NCBI RefSeq assembly: GCF_002813775.1
Contig: NZ_CP020370.1
Coordinates: 6,535,501 to 6,599,500 of the forward strand
DNA length: 64,000 nt
Origin: Candidatus Thiodictyon syntrophicum
GTDB lineage: Bacteria; Pseudomonadota; Gammaproteobacteria; Chromatiales; Chromatiaceae
Direction: 5' to 3'
Positions 9,545-19,077 of this stretch are shown here, one piece after another. Under the pieces are notes generated by a model that did no database searches, was not told where the DNA came from, and saw only the letters and a list, made by a program, of their open reading frames with translations. The translations under genes were made by a program, and so were the position numbers. The number at the start of each line of letters is the position of its first letter. The stretch's first letter is position 1.

Positions 9545-10603
9545 TCAGGCGTCGAGGTCCGGGGCCGGCCCGGCGGGCTCGGCCAGGTCCGGGGCCGGAG
9601 CCTCATCCGCCGCTTGCGGGAGCAGTTTCTCGCGGATACGCGCCTCAATGGCCTTCGCCAGTTCCGGGTTCTCCTTGAGATAGACCCGCGCGTTGTCCTT
9701 CCCCTGCCCGACCCGGTTGCCGCCGTAGCTGTACCAGGCCCCGGACTTGTCGATGATGCCGGCGGCGACGCCTAAGTCGACGATCTCGCCCTCCCGCGAG
9801 ATCCCCTCGCCATAGAGGATGTCGAACTCCGCCTGCTTGAAGGGCGGGGCGACCTTGTTCTTCACCACCTTGACCTTGGTCTCGCTGCCGATGACCTCCT
9901 CACCCTTCTTGATGCTGCCGGTGCGGCGGATGTCCAGGCGCACCGAGGCATAGAATTTCAGCGCGTTGCCGCCGGTGGTGGTCTCCGGCGAGCCGAACAT
10001 GACGCCGATCTTCATGCGGATCTGATTGATGAAGATGACGAGACAATTGGAGCGCTTGATGTTGCCGGTGAGCTTGCGCAGGGCCTGCGACATGAGGCGC
10101 GCCTGCAGCCCCATGTGGGAGTCGCCCATCTCGCCCTCGATCTCCGCCTTGGGGGTCAGGGCCGCCACCGAGTCCACCACCACGATGTCCACGGCGTTGG
10201 AGCGCACCAGCATGTCGGTGATCTCCAGCGCCTGCTCGCCGGTATCGGGCTGGGAGACCAGCAGGTCGTTCATGTTGACGCCGAGCTTCTGCGCATAGCC
10301 CGGATCGAGCGCGTGTTCCGCGTCCACGAAGGCCGCGACCCCGCCGAACTTCTGGGTCTCCGCGATCACATGCAGGGTCAGGGTCGTCTTGCCGGACGAC
10401 TCGGGGCCGTAGATCTCGACCACCCGGCCCTTGGGCAGGCCGCCGATGCCGAGCGCAAGATCGAGCCCCAGCGAGCCGGTGGAGATCACCTCGATGTTGC
10501 GCGCGGCGCTGACATCGCCCATGCGCATGACCGACCCCTTACCGAACTGCTTTTCGATCTGGGTCAGGGCGGCGGCGAGGGCCTTCTTGCGGTTTTCGTC
10601 CAT
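9545..10603 (-). CDS. recA: Recombinase A
   Basis: The product is 352 aa and starts [20 protein letters not shown]. It has Walker A GPESSGKT, the [21 protein letters not shown] region and [20 protein letters not shown]. It is the ATP-dependent strand-exchange protein and the SOS coprotease. A GGAG ribosome site lies 6 bases before the ATG. The upstream region holds a candidate -10 inside an inverted repeat (10671-10691), but I see no full CTGT-N8-ACAG LexA box. The C-terminal tail is acidic and Pro/Ala rich, as in other RecA proteins. Confidence 0.99.
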   Translation of the reverse strand: MDENRKKALAAALTQIEKQFGKGSVMRMGDVSAARNIEVISTGSLGLDLALGIGGLPKGRVVEIYGPESSGKTTLTLHVIAETQKFGGVAAFVDAEHALDPGYAQKLGVNMNDLLVSQPDTGEQALEITDMLVRSNAVDIVVVDSVAALTPKAEIEGEMGDSHMGLQARLMSQALRKLTGNIKRSNCLVIFINQIRMKIGVMFGSPETTTGGNALKFYASVRLDIRRTGSIKKGEEVIGSETKVKVVKNKVAPPFKQAEFDILYGEGISREGEIVDLGVAAGIIDKSGAWYSYGGNRVGQGKDNARVYLKENPELAKAIEARIREKLLPQAADEAPAPDLAEPAGPAPDLDA

Positions 10604-10670
10604 CGGGTCTCCATGGGTCCGGTCCGGGGCGCGCGCCCGGTCGGGCGTGCGGCATTGGGGTTCCCGGGTT

Positions 10671-10691
10671 GCGATAACGCAAGATTATCGC
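10671..10691. promoter_or_regulatory. Inverted repeat overlapping candidate recA -10
   Basis: GCGATAA and TTATCGC form perfect 7-bp arms around a 7-base loop, 70-90 bases upstream of the recA ATG. On the minus strand the left arm contains GATAAT, a plausible -10 box. It could be an operator or a coincidental hairpin. Confidence 0.4.
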
Positions 10692-10873
10692 ACAGGCGAT
10701 CGGCGCCGGACACCGGTTGCGCCGCGGCGGGTCGAATCGGGCCGCGGTGCTGATGTCGCAGGGTCCGCTGCGCGGACCGCCGACCGCGTGCTCAGGCAGA
10801 TAGCCAAGTCCACGATCAACAGCTTAGAATCAGACCCAGCCCAACCCTCCCGAGGCACCGCAGGACCAGCACC

Positions 10874-11213
10874 ATGTCCACCCAAGCCCAAGTCTCGCGG
10901 CGCCGAACCGGACGAGGGCTACATCTTCGGCAGCCCGGACGCTGAGCGCCCGCACTTGGCGATCGAGGTCGTCTGGACGTCCGGGCGCATCGACAAGCTC
11001 GCCATCTACCGCAAGCTCGGCGTCGCCGAGGTCTGGTACTGGCGCCGCGGCCGCATCCAACCCTACGGCCTGCGCGGCGAGCGGTATGTGCCGCTCACCA
11101 CGAGCGAGGTGCTCCCCGGTCTGGATCTCGAGCTGCTCATGAGCTTTCTCGACCGGCCGACGACGTTTGAGGCGATCCGCGGCTATCGCGAAGCGCTGCG
11201 TTTCGCCCCCTGA
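10874..11213 (+). pseudogene. Truncated Uma2-family endonuclease (DUF820) remnant
   Basis: The frame from about 10894 encodes RGAEPDEGYIFGSPDAERPH, then LAIEVVWTSGRIDKLAIYRK and LGVAEVWYWRRGRI. This is the conserved C-terminal half of Uma2-type PD-(D/E)XK nucleases (GAEPDE, then IEVV). The first ~80 residues of the family are missing. An ATG at 10874 begins a typical N-terminus (MSTQAQ) but in another frame, so an internal deletion probably fused start and C-terminal half. The product would lack part of the fold. Uma2 proteins are common in purple sulfur bacteria and cyanobacteria, often in multiple copies. Confidence 0.65.
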
Positions 11214-11230
11214 GCGCAACGCACTGATCC

Positions 11231-11257
11231 CGTGGGAGCGGCTTTAGCCGCGACGGG
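11231..11257. repeat. REP-like palindrome (GGAGCGGCTTTAGCCGCGACG type)
   Basis: A short imperfect palindrome centred on GCGGCTTTAGCCGC. Sequences of this type are widespread as extragenic palindromes in gammaproteobacteria. It lies between the Uma2 remnant and the TIR gene. Confidence 0.5.
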
Positions 11258-11415
11258 TGACTGCACCCGCGACGCTGCGCACTGGCCGATGACGCCCGAA
11301 CCGGAGGTCGAGGCTTCAGCCGGACGGGGCGCCGAAGGCGTTCTCTCCCCGCCCGCACTGTGTTAGCTTGCCGCCGAGCGAGAGTCCCGGATGCACCCAA
11401 GGAGCCAGCGCCGCC

Positions 11416-12184
11416 ATGACCCAGGTCTTCCTCTCCCACGCCACCGCGGACGACGCGGTGGTGCGATCACTCCGGCAGGCCCTCGCCGACCTGGGCCAGG
11501 AGGTCTGGATCGACTCGCGCGAACTTCGCGGCGGCGACCTGCTGTGGCCGGTGGTCAGCCAGGCGATCGAGGCAGCGGCGGCCTATGCGGTGCTGGTCAG
11601 CCCGAACGCCTTGCTGTCGCGGTGGGTTGGCAAGGAACTGCGCCACGCCTTGACCATCCAAGGGCAGCGCGGCCGGGAGCGGTACCCGGTCATCCCCCTG
11701 TCGCTCGACGGTACCCAACTCGGCGTCCTGGAGGACTTCTTCGGCGAGCAACCCGCCTACGTCCCCATCAGCAGCGCCCCCGGCGGTCTCGACGCCGCCC
11801 TGCACGCCATCCTGGTCGCGCTCGGCAAACGCCTGCCGGAGGACGTGCCGCCCCAGGCCCAGCCCACCGCCGAGCCCATCGAAGACCTGGTCCTCGAACT
11901 GACCGATCTGCGCTTCCACGAGACCCCGGAGGGCATCCGCCGCCCCAGCGCCCGCGCCCGTCTGGTCCACGAGCCGGCCGCCGCCAACCAACGCGAGGTC
12001 GCAAGCGAGCACAGTTGGCGCCTCATCGCGCCGCTCGGACCGATCGAGGCCGACGACATCCGCTGGTACCTGGAGGACTACGCCGTCTGGCCCGGCACCC
12101 AGTTCCAGGCCCGCGCCCGCCGGATCGAGGCGAGCCTGACCCGTTGGGGCCAGGACCTCTATCAGGCCGCCCTGCCCAAGGAAC
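11416..12184 (+). pseudogene. TIR-CHAT-NTPase-TPR protein, 5' part (interrupted by IS)
   Basis: The ATG at 11416 has GGAG 11-14 bases upstream. Residues 1-130 form a TIR domain: MTQVFLSHATADD, VWIDSRELRGGDLLW and SRWVGKELRHAL, with E74 in the position of the catalytic Glu of NADase TIR domains. A linker follows. The IS enters codon 257. As it stands, translation runs 16 codons into the IS and stops at 12234, giving a TIR-only product. Removing the IS and one copy of the 15-bp target repeat joins this part in frame to 13363-17039, restoring a 1,481-residue protein. TIR domains of bacterial defence proteins cleave NAD or make cyclic ADP-ribose-type signals; function here is inferred. Confidence 0.85.
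12170..12184 (+). repeat. Target-site duplication, left copy (15 bp)
   Basis: CCCTGCCCAAGGAAC here is identical to 13348-13362 on the other side of the IS. This proves insertion into a formerly continuous gene, since both copies encode the same LPKE in the same frame. Confidence 0.9.
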
Positions 12185-13347
12185 GGCACTGGTTCAGTTT
12201 AATTCCTGTTTACAAGACATTGAAATATATGTAATATATCTAGTTCGGCGCGGGTTTCCGTCACTTTTTGAATAAGTGAGAACTTCTTGAACGGACAATG
12301 GACATGCCCTCATTGCAATTCACAGAATTGTCGGCATCACAAGACGTATCAAACCGGTCATAACGGTACGCGTTTGCTGTGGCGATGTCAAAGTTGCAAT
12401 AGGCTCTTTTCCGAGACCAAAGCCACCCTTATCGAGGGGCTCAGGAAACCGACCAGCTTCATCATTCAAGTGCTCAAAACGCGCACTGAGGGGATCGGCT
12501 TGAACGCCGCCTGCCGGGCCTTCGCGATTGCGAAGAATACGTTGCTCCTATGGGAGCGTCGCCTGGCCGATTGCAAGGATGTGCTGGTCATATATGCCCT
12601 GACGCACACCTTTATTGAGCAACTGATCGAAGGTGATGAGCTTTATACGAAAGTGAATAGGAATGTCCCCCCGGAGGATTGTGAAGGCTGGACGATCGTA
12701 CTGATGGAAAGGGCAAGTCGATTTATCTGGGCGCTTCAGTGCGGGAAAAAGGATCGCAGCCTATTTTCATATGCCATACAAATACTTAGAGATGTCATCC
12801 TGCGTACTGGCGATGTCACTCTAGTCACCGACGGGGAACGTCGGTATGGCAATCTCCTGTTTGAAATTTGCCACGAAGTATTGCGAACCGGAAAACGCGG
12901 CCGCCCACCGAAAGTGCTTCGTCGCGGTGTGAAGGTGCGCCTTAAGAATAAAGGGAAAGGAACTGATAGAACGGGGCACTCGCGTCCCAAATACGAAACC
13001 CCTCATCCGGAGCATCCAGAAACCGATCAAGATGTGACGCCAGCCGATATTCATGCTAATCATTTGGAAGCATCGAACGCTTCATTTCGGCGAAAGAATT
13101 CTGCTTATCGCCGCCGAACGAATACGTACGCGAAGAGCATTTCTGGTTTGCAAAGAACATTGGATATGTTGTGGATTGTCCATAACTTTATTCGCAGCCA
13201 CTTCACGACAAAACAGGTTCCTGCGGTGGCTCTGGGGATTCTCCAGCAGGGACTCTCGTGGGATGAGGTCCTTAGAGTTCGACAGCCCAGGTTATAAAAA
13301 TACTACAAAAACATAAGGATAAGGAAGAACCAAACTGAACCAGTGCC
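12185..13347 (+). mobile_element. Insertion sequence, 1,163 bp, IS1/IS1595-like
   Basis: The ends are perfect 16-bp terminal inverted repeats, GGCACTGGTTCAGTTT at 12185-12200 and its complement at 13332-13347. They are flanked by 15-bp direct repeats. One transposase gene (12287-13297) fills the element. Its GC content is visibly lower than that of the surrounding host gene. The zinc-ribbon plus DDE transposase resembles IS1 or IS1595 relatives; the exact family was not settled, and a 15-bp duplication is longer than usual for either. Confidence 0.88.
12287..13297 (+). CDS. DDE transposase with N-terminal zinc ribbon
   Basis: The product is 336 aa from a TTG start (no better start is visible; GTGAG lies just upstream). 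The N-terminus has CPHC at residues 7-10 and CQSC at 34-37, a DNA-binding zinc ribbon. A helix-turn-helix-like stretch follows (GIGLNAACRAFAIAKNTLLL). Candidate catalytic residues are D117 (IEGDELYTKV), D182 (LVTDGERRYGN) and E261 (NHLEASNASFRRK). The C-terminal LDMLWIVHNFIRSH is typical of IS1-type transposases. The frame is intact, so the element could still be active. Confidence 0.85.
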   Translation: MNGQWTCPHCNSQNCRHHKTYQTGHNGTRLLWRCQSCNRLFSETKATLIEGLRKPTSFIIQVLKTRTEGIGLNAACRAFAIAKNTLLLWERRLADCKDVLVIYALTHTFIEQLIEGDELYTKVNRNVPPEDCEGWTIVLMERASRFIWALQCGKKDRSLFSYAIQILRDVILRTGDVTLVTDGERRYGNLLFEICHEVLRTGKRGRPPKVLRRGVKVRLKNKGKGTDRTGHSRPKYETPHPEHPETDQDVTPADIHANHLEASNASFRRKNSAYRRRTNTYAKSISGLQRTLDMLWIVHNFIRSHFTTKQVPAVALGILQQGLSWDEVLRVRQPRL

Positions 13348-13362
13348 CCCTGCCCAAGGAAC
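13348..13362 (+). repeat. Target-site duplication, right copy (15 bp)
   Basis: This is identical to 12170-12184. The first unduplicated base of the interrupted gene is 13363. Confidence 0.9.
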
Positions 13363-16300
13363 ACACGGCCAATGTGCTGCAAGCCTGGGCGCGCATCGAC
13401 GGCCAGGCCAGCCGCCGCTTCTCCGTCTATGTCGACCCGGAGGCGACGCTGGAGGCCGACACCCCGGACGCCGACCGCCAGACCGCCCGCGAGGCCGCCA
13501 CCGCGCTCCTCGCCCTGCCCTGGGAACTGCTTCACGACGGCCAGGGCTACCTGTTCCAGGGCCGCCACCCCACCCGGGTGCGCCGCCGACTGCCCAACAC
13601 CCGGGTGCTGGACCTGCCGCTGCTCGCGCCCCCGATCCGCATCCTGCTGGTCAGCCCGCGGCCGGAGGACCAGGCCTGCGGCTATATCGACCACCGGGTC
13701 AGCGCACTCGCGCTGGTGGCGGCGATCGAGGAACTGGGCAGCCTGGTCGAGCTGACTATTCTCAGCCCGCCGACCCTTTCGGCCCTAAGCGAGGCGTTGA
13801 CTCGCGCGCAGGATGCGCGCGCCCCTTTCCATGTGGTCCACTTCGACGGTCACGGCGTCTATGACCACAGGGCTGGCCTGGGCGGGCTCTGTTTCGAGGA
13901 CCCGCGCGACCTTGGGTCTTTGGAGCGGCGTCGGCACCTCACCGTCTACACCGACCAGCTCGGGCCGCTGCTGCGCGACCACCGCATCCCGCTGGTGTTC
14001 CTCGAGGCCTGCCAGAGTGCCCAGGCCGAGCAGGCGTCGGAGTCGGTCGCCACCGAACTGCTCAAGGTCGGGGTCGCCGCCGTCATCGCCATGAGCCACT
14101 CGGTGCTGGTGGAGACCGCCCGCCGCTTCGTCGCCGCCTTCTACGGACCGCTGGCCGCCGGCCGGCGCGTGGGAGAGGCGACCCTGGCCGCCCAGCGGGC
14201 ACTGCACGAGGACAGCTTCCGCGGCCACTGCTTCGGCGCCGGTGAACTGCGCCTCCAGGACTGGTTCGTCCCCGTCCTCTACCAGGAGCGCGACGACCCC
14301 CAACTCTTCACCCAGGTCCCGGCCGCGCGGACCGTCGCCGACCTCAAGACCGCGCTCAAAGCGCGCCTCGGTGCCGTCCCCGCGCCGCCGGAGACTGGTT
14401 TCATCGGTCGCAGCCGGGACCTGCTGGCACTGGAGCGGCTGTTGCAGCCGGCCCAGGCCAAGGTCCCGCCGGAGCACCGCTGGGCGCTGATCCGCGGCCA
14501 GGGCGGCGAGGGCAAGACGGCGCTCGCTTGCGAACTCGGCCGCTGGCTGGTGCGCTCCCAACAGATCGACCGCGTCGCCTTCGTGTCGGTCGAGACCCAC
14601 GCCCAGGCCGCCGCCGTGCTGGATGCCCTGGGCCGCCAACTGGTCGGCCCCGCCTACTCGGTCGCGGCCTACGGCGCGCCCCTGGGAGCGCCGCACCCCA
14701 GTGCGGCGAGTGAGGCCGCGATGCTCCCAGTCGAGCGCGCCCTGACCGAACGCCCGACGCTCCTCATCATCGACAACCTGGAGAGCCTCCTGCTCCCGCC
14801 CTACCTGGCCGCCCAGACCCCGGCCGCGCTGACCGAGGAGGCAGAGCAAACACTCACCGAGGTCCTGGCCCTGTGCGAGCGACTGCTCGCCAGCGGCCAG
14901 ACCCGGCTCCTCTTCACCAGCCGCGAGCCCCTGCCGGCCCCCTTCGACCGCACGGCCAACCGGCGCGAACTGGCACAGTTGGACCCGCCGGACGCGGTAC
15001 GCCTGGTGGAGCGGGTGCTGAACCTGGACGGCGCGGACACTGAAGCCCTCGCCACCCGCGAGGAAATCGAATCGCTGGTGGAGTCCGTCCACGGCCACGC
15101 CCGCACCCTGGCCCTGCTCGCCCCGGCGCTGCGCGACCTGGGCGTGGCGCGCACCCGCGCGGACCTGGTCGCCCTGATGGCGGACATGGAGCGGCGCTTC
15201 CCCGGCGACCGGGAGCGGTCGGTCTATGCCGGGGTCGAGCTGTCGCTGCGCCGACTCTCGCCCGCCAACCGGGAGCGGGTGGGGGTGCTCGGGGTTTTTC
15301 ATAGCGAGGTGCAACTCGGCGTGCTGCACGTGATGACGGGCTGGGAGCAGTCCGAATGTGTTGCACTGGCTGCGGAACTGATCGACACCGGGCTCGCGAC
15401 CCAGGATCCCTACAACCATCTGACGCTGAATCCTGCACTATGCCCCTATCTGCGCGGACGATTGGACCCGACAGAGCTTGCGGCCCTGAGCACCCACTGG
15501 CGTGATTCCATGAGCCAGTATGTCGGTTTGCTGGAACAGGAGCGGGATCGGCAGACCGAAATGGCCGCGACCCTGACGGTACTGGGACTACCGAATCTCT
15601 TTGCGCTGCTGGACCTGGAGCAATACAGCGGGGGTGCCGAATCGACCATCGACCTGACCACGAAGCTTTGGAGTCTATTGCAGTTGCTCGGCAGGCCGCG
15701 TCTGCTCGCGCGCGTTGGGCAGGTGCGCGAGGCCGCGGCATGGGCGCTCGCGGAGGGCGCGGGCGCGGCTTGGGACCATGCCGGATTCCAGGTCGAGCAC
15801 ACCCGCATCGAGCAGCAACTCGCAGCCGGGCGCCTGCGCGAGTCGCTCACCAGGGCGCAGGCCCTACTCCAGCGCGCCCGGTCGGCGGGTGGGGCAGCCT
15901 ATCCGGATGCCGATTACGATCTGGCAATCGCCTGTTTCCTGTTGGCCCGAGTCCGCAAGACCGCTGGCGACGCCGGGTCGGCTGTGCCGCTGCTTGATGA
16001 AGCCAGGCAGGGTTTCAAAGCAATCATGCGGGGGCAGGGCGCCGCGGGGGCAGCGCGGATGGCGTCCGTCTGCCTCGGGGAGACGGGCGATTGCCTTCTC
16101 TCGCTGGGTCGGCTAGATGAAGCGGAGGCCGCCCTTGAAGAGCGGATCAGCGACGCGGAGCACCAGAATGACCACCGCGGCATCGCCGTCGGCAAGGGCC
16201 AATTCGGCACCTTACGTCTGCAACAGCGCCGCTATGGGGAGGCGCTGGACGCCTATGCCGAGGCGCGCGAGCGATTCACCCGGTTGGACGAGCCCGGAAC

Positions 16301-17039
16301 CGTCGCCGCCTTCTGGCATCGGACTGGAATTGCGTATCAGCAGTCAGGCAACCCGGAACCGGCGGAAGATGCCTACCGTCAGTCCCTGACGATCAGGGTT
16401 CGGCTCAGTGATGTCGTCGGGCAAGCGGACACGCTGGTCCAACTGGGCAACCTGTATTGCGACCACTGGAACCGCCCCGAGGAGTCAGTGGCCTTCTACC
16501 TGCAGGCGGCGGACCTGTATTTCACGATCGGCGCTGCGGTCGGCGAAGGCCGTGCTAGGAGCAATCTCGGAGAAGCGCTGCGCCGAATCGGACGCCTCGA
16601 CGAGGCGGGTCTGGAGGTCCAGCGCACGATCGAGTGCTATGCGCCATACGGCCACGCCGCCGAGCCCTGGACGGCCTGGTCCATCCTCGCCGATATCGAG
16701 ACCGCCGCCGACCCCGAGGCCGCCGCTGCGGCCAGGGGCGAGGCCAAGGCCGCCTACCTCGCCTACCGCCGCGACGGCGGCGAGAACCACAACCCGTCCG
16801 GCCGGATCGCGCTGGCCCTGACCGAACCCTTGAGCGCCCGCGACCCGGCCGCCGCCCAGACACTGCTCCGTGAGCTTGCCGCCGACCCCGACTGCCCGGA
16901 CCGCCTGCGCCCCTTCCTCGCTACGCTTACGGCCATCGCCGCCGGCAGCCGCGACCCCGCCCTCGCCGACTCCCCGGACCTGGACCACACCGAGTCCGCC
17001 GAGGTCCTGCTCCTGATCGAGACCCTGGCGGCCCCCTGA
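13348..17039 (+). pseudogene. TIR-CHAT-NTPase-TPR protein, 3' part
   Basis: This 3.7-kb open segment continues the gene begun at 11416 (restored numbering is given). Residues about 310-565 form a CHAT caspase-like protease domain with the His/Cys dyad in VVHFDGHG (H420) and FLEACQSA (C473). An NB-ARC/AAA-type NTPase follows, with Walker A GQGGEGKT at 635-642, Walker B TLLIIDNLE and LLFTSREP. A helical winged region comes next, then TPR-like repeats from about 1100 to 1350 (YGEALDAYAEARERFTRLDE, PEPAEDAYRQSLTIRVRL). A GTG at 13374 or internal starts might still yield a CHAT-NTPase-TPR protein without the TIR. STAND NTPases with TPR sensors commonly detect invaders and switch on effectors. Both effector domains look chemically intact apart from the IS. 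Confidence 0.85.
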
Positions 17040-17065
17040 GCCCGCCCACGCGCCTGGACCGCGCC

Positions 17066-17120
17066 TGGAGTCCAAGGCTTCAGCCTTGGAGGGGCGCCAA
17101 GGCTGAAGCCTTGGACTCCA
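17066..17120. repeat. Palindromic intergenic repeat (CCAAGGCTTCAGCCTTGG family), copy 1
   Basis: This is a near-perfect inverted repeat with 24-base arms beginning TGGAGTCCAAGGCTTC and ending with its complement. A second copy with the same arms lies at 51485-51538. An 18-bp perfect palindrome (GTCGCCCTGCAGGGCGAC, 17138-17155) follows. The gap 17040-17492 holds only such repeats. Confidence 0.85.
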
Positions 17121-17255
17121 GCCAGTGCGCCGCGCCGGTCGCCCTGCAGGGCGACTGACACCTGCCCGTCCGCTACGCTACCGGGTCGCTCGGATACGCG
17201 ACGAGGCCTTGATCATGGTTCCGGCCGCGACCCTGAGCCGGTCCCGAAATTTTTT

Positions 17256-17321
17256 GACAGGATTAACAGAATTTACAAGATTGAAAACAAATAACATCTT
17301 GTAAATCTTGTTAATCCTGTC
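17256..17321. repeat. Inverted repeat of GACAGGATTAACA type, copy 1
   Basis: The arms begin GACAGGATTAACAGAATT and end with the complementary GTTAATCCTGTC, around an AT-rich centre. A related but more diverged copy is at 32365-32463. Confidence 0.75.
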
Positions 17322-17397
17322 TAAATATCTTGGTTTCGTGCTCGCTGTGCGAGGCCTTGGTCATCATCCCGGCCACCGTGCCAACCGCGAGGTCGCT

Positions 17398-17414
17398 GGT
17401 CCGCACAGCGGACC
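17398..17414. repeat. GGTCCGCACAGCGGACC palindrome
   Basis: This 17-base near-palindrome followed by CTACGG recurs at 47673-47720 (two inverted copies), 57517-57533 and, diverged, 10762-10778, always between genes. Confidence 0.6.
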
Positions 17415-17492
17415 CTACGGCTTGGTAACCCAGGCCCGGGAAGCTCCAGCTTCGCGGGTTTCGGGCTCTGCCCCATCCCACCGGTTTTTGCC

Positions 17493-17969
17493 TTAATGCG
17501 TCGGCACCTGCAACACCGAGGGGGGACCGGCGATGACGATACCGTCGGGCGAAAAGACCTGCCAGTCCTCGCTATCGTAGGTGAAGACCCGGTACACACC
17601 GCAGACCAATGCAGTTGCGGCATGACGTGCGTCGTGGATTCGGCGGGCGGTGAGCCCGTGCCGCGCGGCCAGTTCAAGCATCCTCAGGCCGGCCGGGAGT
17701 CCGGTTTCCAGAGTCAAGATACCGGACGGCACCGCCGCGAGAGCCCGCACCGCCGCCGCGGCATCCACCGGCCTCTGTGGGGGAAGGGCACCAACCCAAG
17801 TCAGGGCGGCATAGACCTCAGCCAGCACCCCTACGGACGTACACGCGGCCAGCCGACCCTGACGGGCCGCCTCGACGATGCCGCGTGCCTCGACGTGCCG
17901 CGGATCGCCCGCAAGCAGGGCGCCGATGAACAACCCGGCATCCAGAAAAACCCGCTCAGCAGGGTTCAT
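17493..17969 (-). CDS. PIN-domain protein (VapC-like toxin)
   Basis: The product is 158 aa. It starts MNPAERVFLDAGLFIGALLA with the first PIN-domain acidic residue (D10), continues with a conserved Glu in SVGVLAEVYAAL, and has acidic residues in RRIHDARHAATAL and FTYDSEDWQVF. PIN domains are metal-dependent RNases, and as VapC toxins they cleave tRNA or rRNA. The start overlaps the end of the small upstream gene by 14 bases, the usual antitoxin-toxin arrangement. Its target is not predictable from sequence. Confidence 0.85.
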   Translation of the reverse strand: MNPAERVFLDAGLFIGALLAGDPRHVEARGIVEAARQGRLAACTSVGVLAEVYAALTWVGALPPQRPVDAAAAVRALAAVPSGILTLETGLPAGLRMLELAARHGLTARRIHDARHAATALVCGVYRVFTYDSEDWQVFSPDGIVIAGPPSVLQVPTH

Positions 17970-18156
17970 GGATGGCATCCTTCCAGCCGGGCGGAACGCG
18001 ACCGGACAGCACGGGAAGCGGCTCTGGCTGGATGGCCTCAGGGTGACTCCGATGCGGTGCTCGATACCGCAGGAAGGCAGCGAAATCCACCACCTCCGCC
18101 TGCAGATCAGGCGGGAGCTGGTGCAGGGTTTCCAGTAGTTGCTCGTCAATGGTCAT
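17956..18156 (-). CDS. Putative antitoxin (DUF2281/VapB-like)
   Basis: The product is 66 aa, beginning MTIDEQLLETLHQLPPDLQA and then EVVDFAAFLRYRA. This fits the short DUF2281-type antitoxins, in which a helix with LPPxLQxEVxDFxxFL precedes a toxin-binding tail. The ATG at 18156 starts the gene, and the stop overlaps the PIN toxin start by 14 bases. It probably neutralises the downstream PIN RNase and represses its own promoter; no operator was identified. Confidence 0.75.
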   Translation of the reverse strand: MTIDEQLLETLHQLPPDLQAEVVDFAAFLRYRAPHRSHPEAIQPEPLPVLSGRVPPGWKDAIHEPC

Positions 18157-18246
18157 CGTCTTAACCCCATTTTAGCCGTAACTGTCGTGTGCCATGAAAG
18201 CGCGGAACGGCAAGCGACAGGATTAGGTATTGCGGACAGAGCGGTT

Positions 18247-18999
18247 TCAGACCGGCTCGCGCTGCATGACCAGCATGTAATTCACCCCCATCCAAGGGGT
18301 AAAGGAGAAATGACGGTTGAACGGATTGACCCGCACCCCGGTGCGATGCAGGCAGCGAAACTCCGCACCCAAGCCGGCGGTGACCTCCGCGGGCCGCACC
18401 AGTTTGCGGTAGTGATGGGTGCCCCGCGGCAGCCAGCGCAGCAGGTACTCGGCCCCGAGGATCGCCATCAGCCCCGCCGCCCAGGTGCGGTTGATGGTGG
18501 ACACCACCATGACCCCGCCCGGGCGCACCAGGCGCGCGCACTGGGCCAGGAACAGCGGGCGCTCCTCCACATGCTCCACCACCTCCATGTTCAGCACCAG
18601 GTCGAACTGCTCGCCCGCCGCGGCCAGTTGCCCCGCCTCGGCCAGGCGGTAGTCGATCGCCAGTCCGCTCCCCTGCGCGTGCAGACGGGCCACCCGGAGA
18701 TTTTTCTCGGTCACGTCGATCCCCACCAGGGTGGCGCCCAGGCGCGCGACCGCTTCGCTCAGGAGGCCGCCGCCGCAGCCGATGTCGAGCACCGCCAGGC
18801 CGGCGAACGGCAAGTCCGCCCGGGGGTCGCGCCCCAGCGCCGCGCCCGCCCGCTCGCGCAGATACTCCAGGCGAAAAGCGTTGAGGCGATGCAGGGGCCA
18901 GAAGGGCCCCGCGGTGTCCCACCAACGGTGGGCGAGGCGCTCGAAATAGGCGACTTCGGCCGGATCGATGCCGGTCCCGGTCAGGTGTTCGCGGTTCAT
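18247..18999 (-). CDS. ubiG: 3-demethylubiquinol / polyprenyl-dihydroxybenzoate O-methyltransferase UbiG
   Basis: The product is 250 aa. It has ERLAHRWWDTAGPFWPLHRL, the UbiG N-terminal signature, followed by the SAM-binding motif VLDIGCGGGLLSEAVARLG and MEVVEHVEERPLFL. The C-terminal region VRVNPFNRHFSFTPWMGVNY is also typical. It methylates two hydroxyls during ubiquinone synthesis. The start at 18999 has GGAG about 9 bases upstream; an in-frame ATG 11 codons earlier lacks support. It is a single gene between the PIN pair and a repeat-rich gap. Confidence 0.95.
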   Translation of the reverse strand: MNREHLTGTGIDPAEVAYFERLAHRWWDTAGPFWPLHRLNAFRLEYLRERAGAALGRDPRADLPFAGLAVLDIGCGGGLLSEAVARLGATLVGIDVTEKNLRVARLHAQGSGLAIDYRLAEAGQLAAAGEQFDLVLNMEVVEHVEERPLFLAQCARLVRPGGVMVVSTINRTWAAGLMAILGAEYLLRWLPRGTHHYRKLVRPAEVTAGLGAEFRCLHRTGVRVNPFNRHFSFTPWMGVNYMLVMQREPV

Positions 19000-19077
19000 C
19001 GTCGGCGCTCCCGAGTGTTTCGACCTGCCCATCAGTTCGGTCTGACGACGGGTATATCAACCCGGGAAGAGGAGTCC

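Noticed and set aside
10604..10740. LexA box upstream of recA
   Set aside because: Only a CTGT half-site is present; the expected ACAG eight bases on is CTTG.
13785..15419. Long minus-strand open frame opposite the CHAT-NTPase gene
   Set aside because: It mirrors the plus-strand codons in a GC-rich sequence, has no recognisable motif, and the plus strand carries clear CHAT and Walker motifs.
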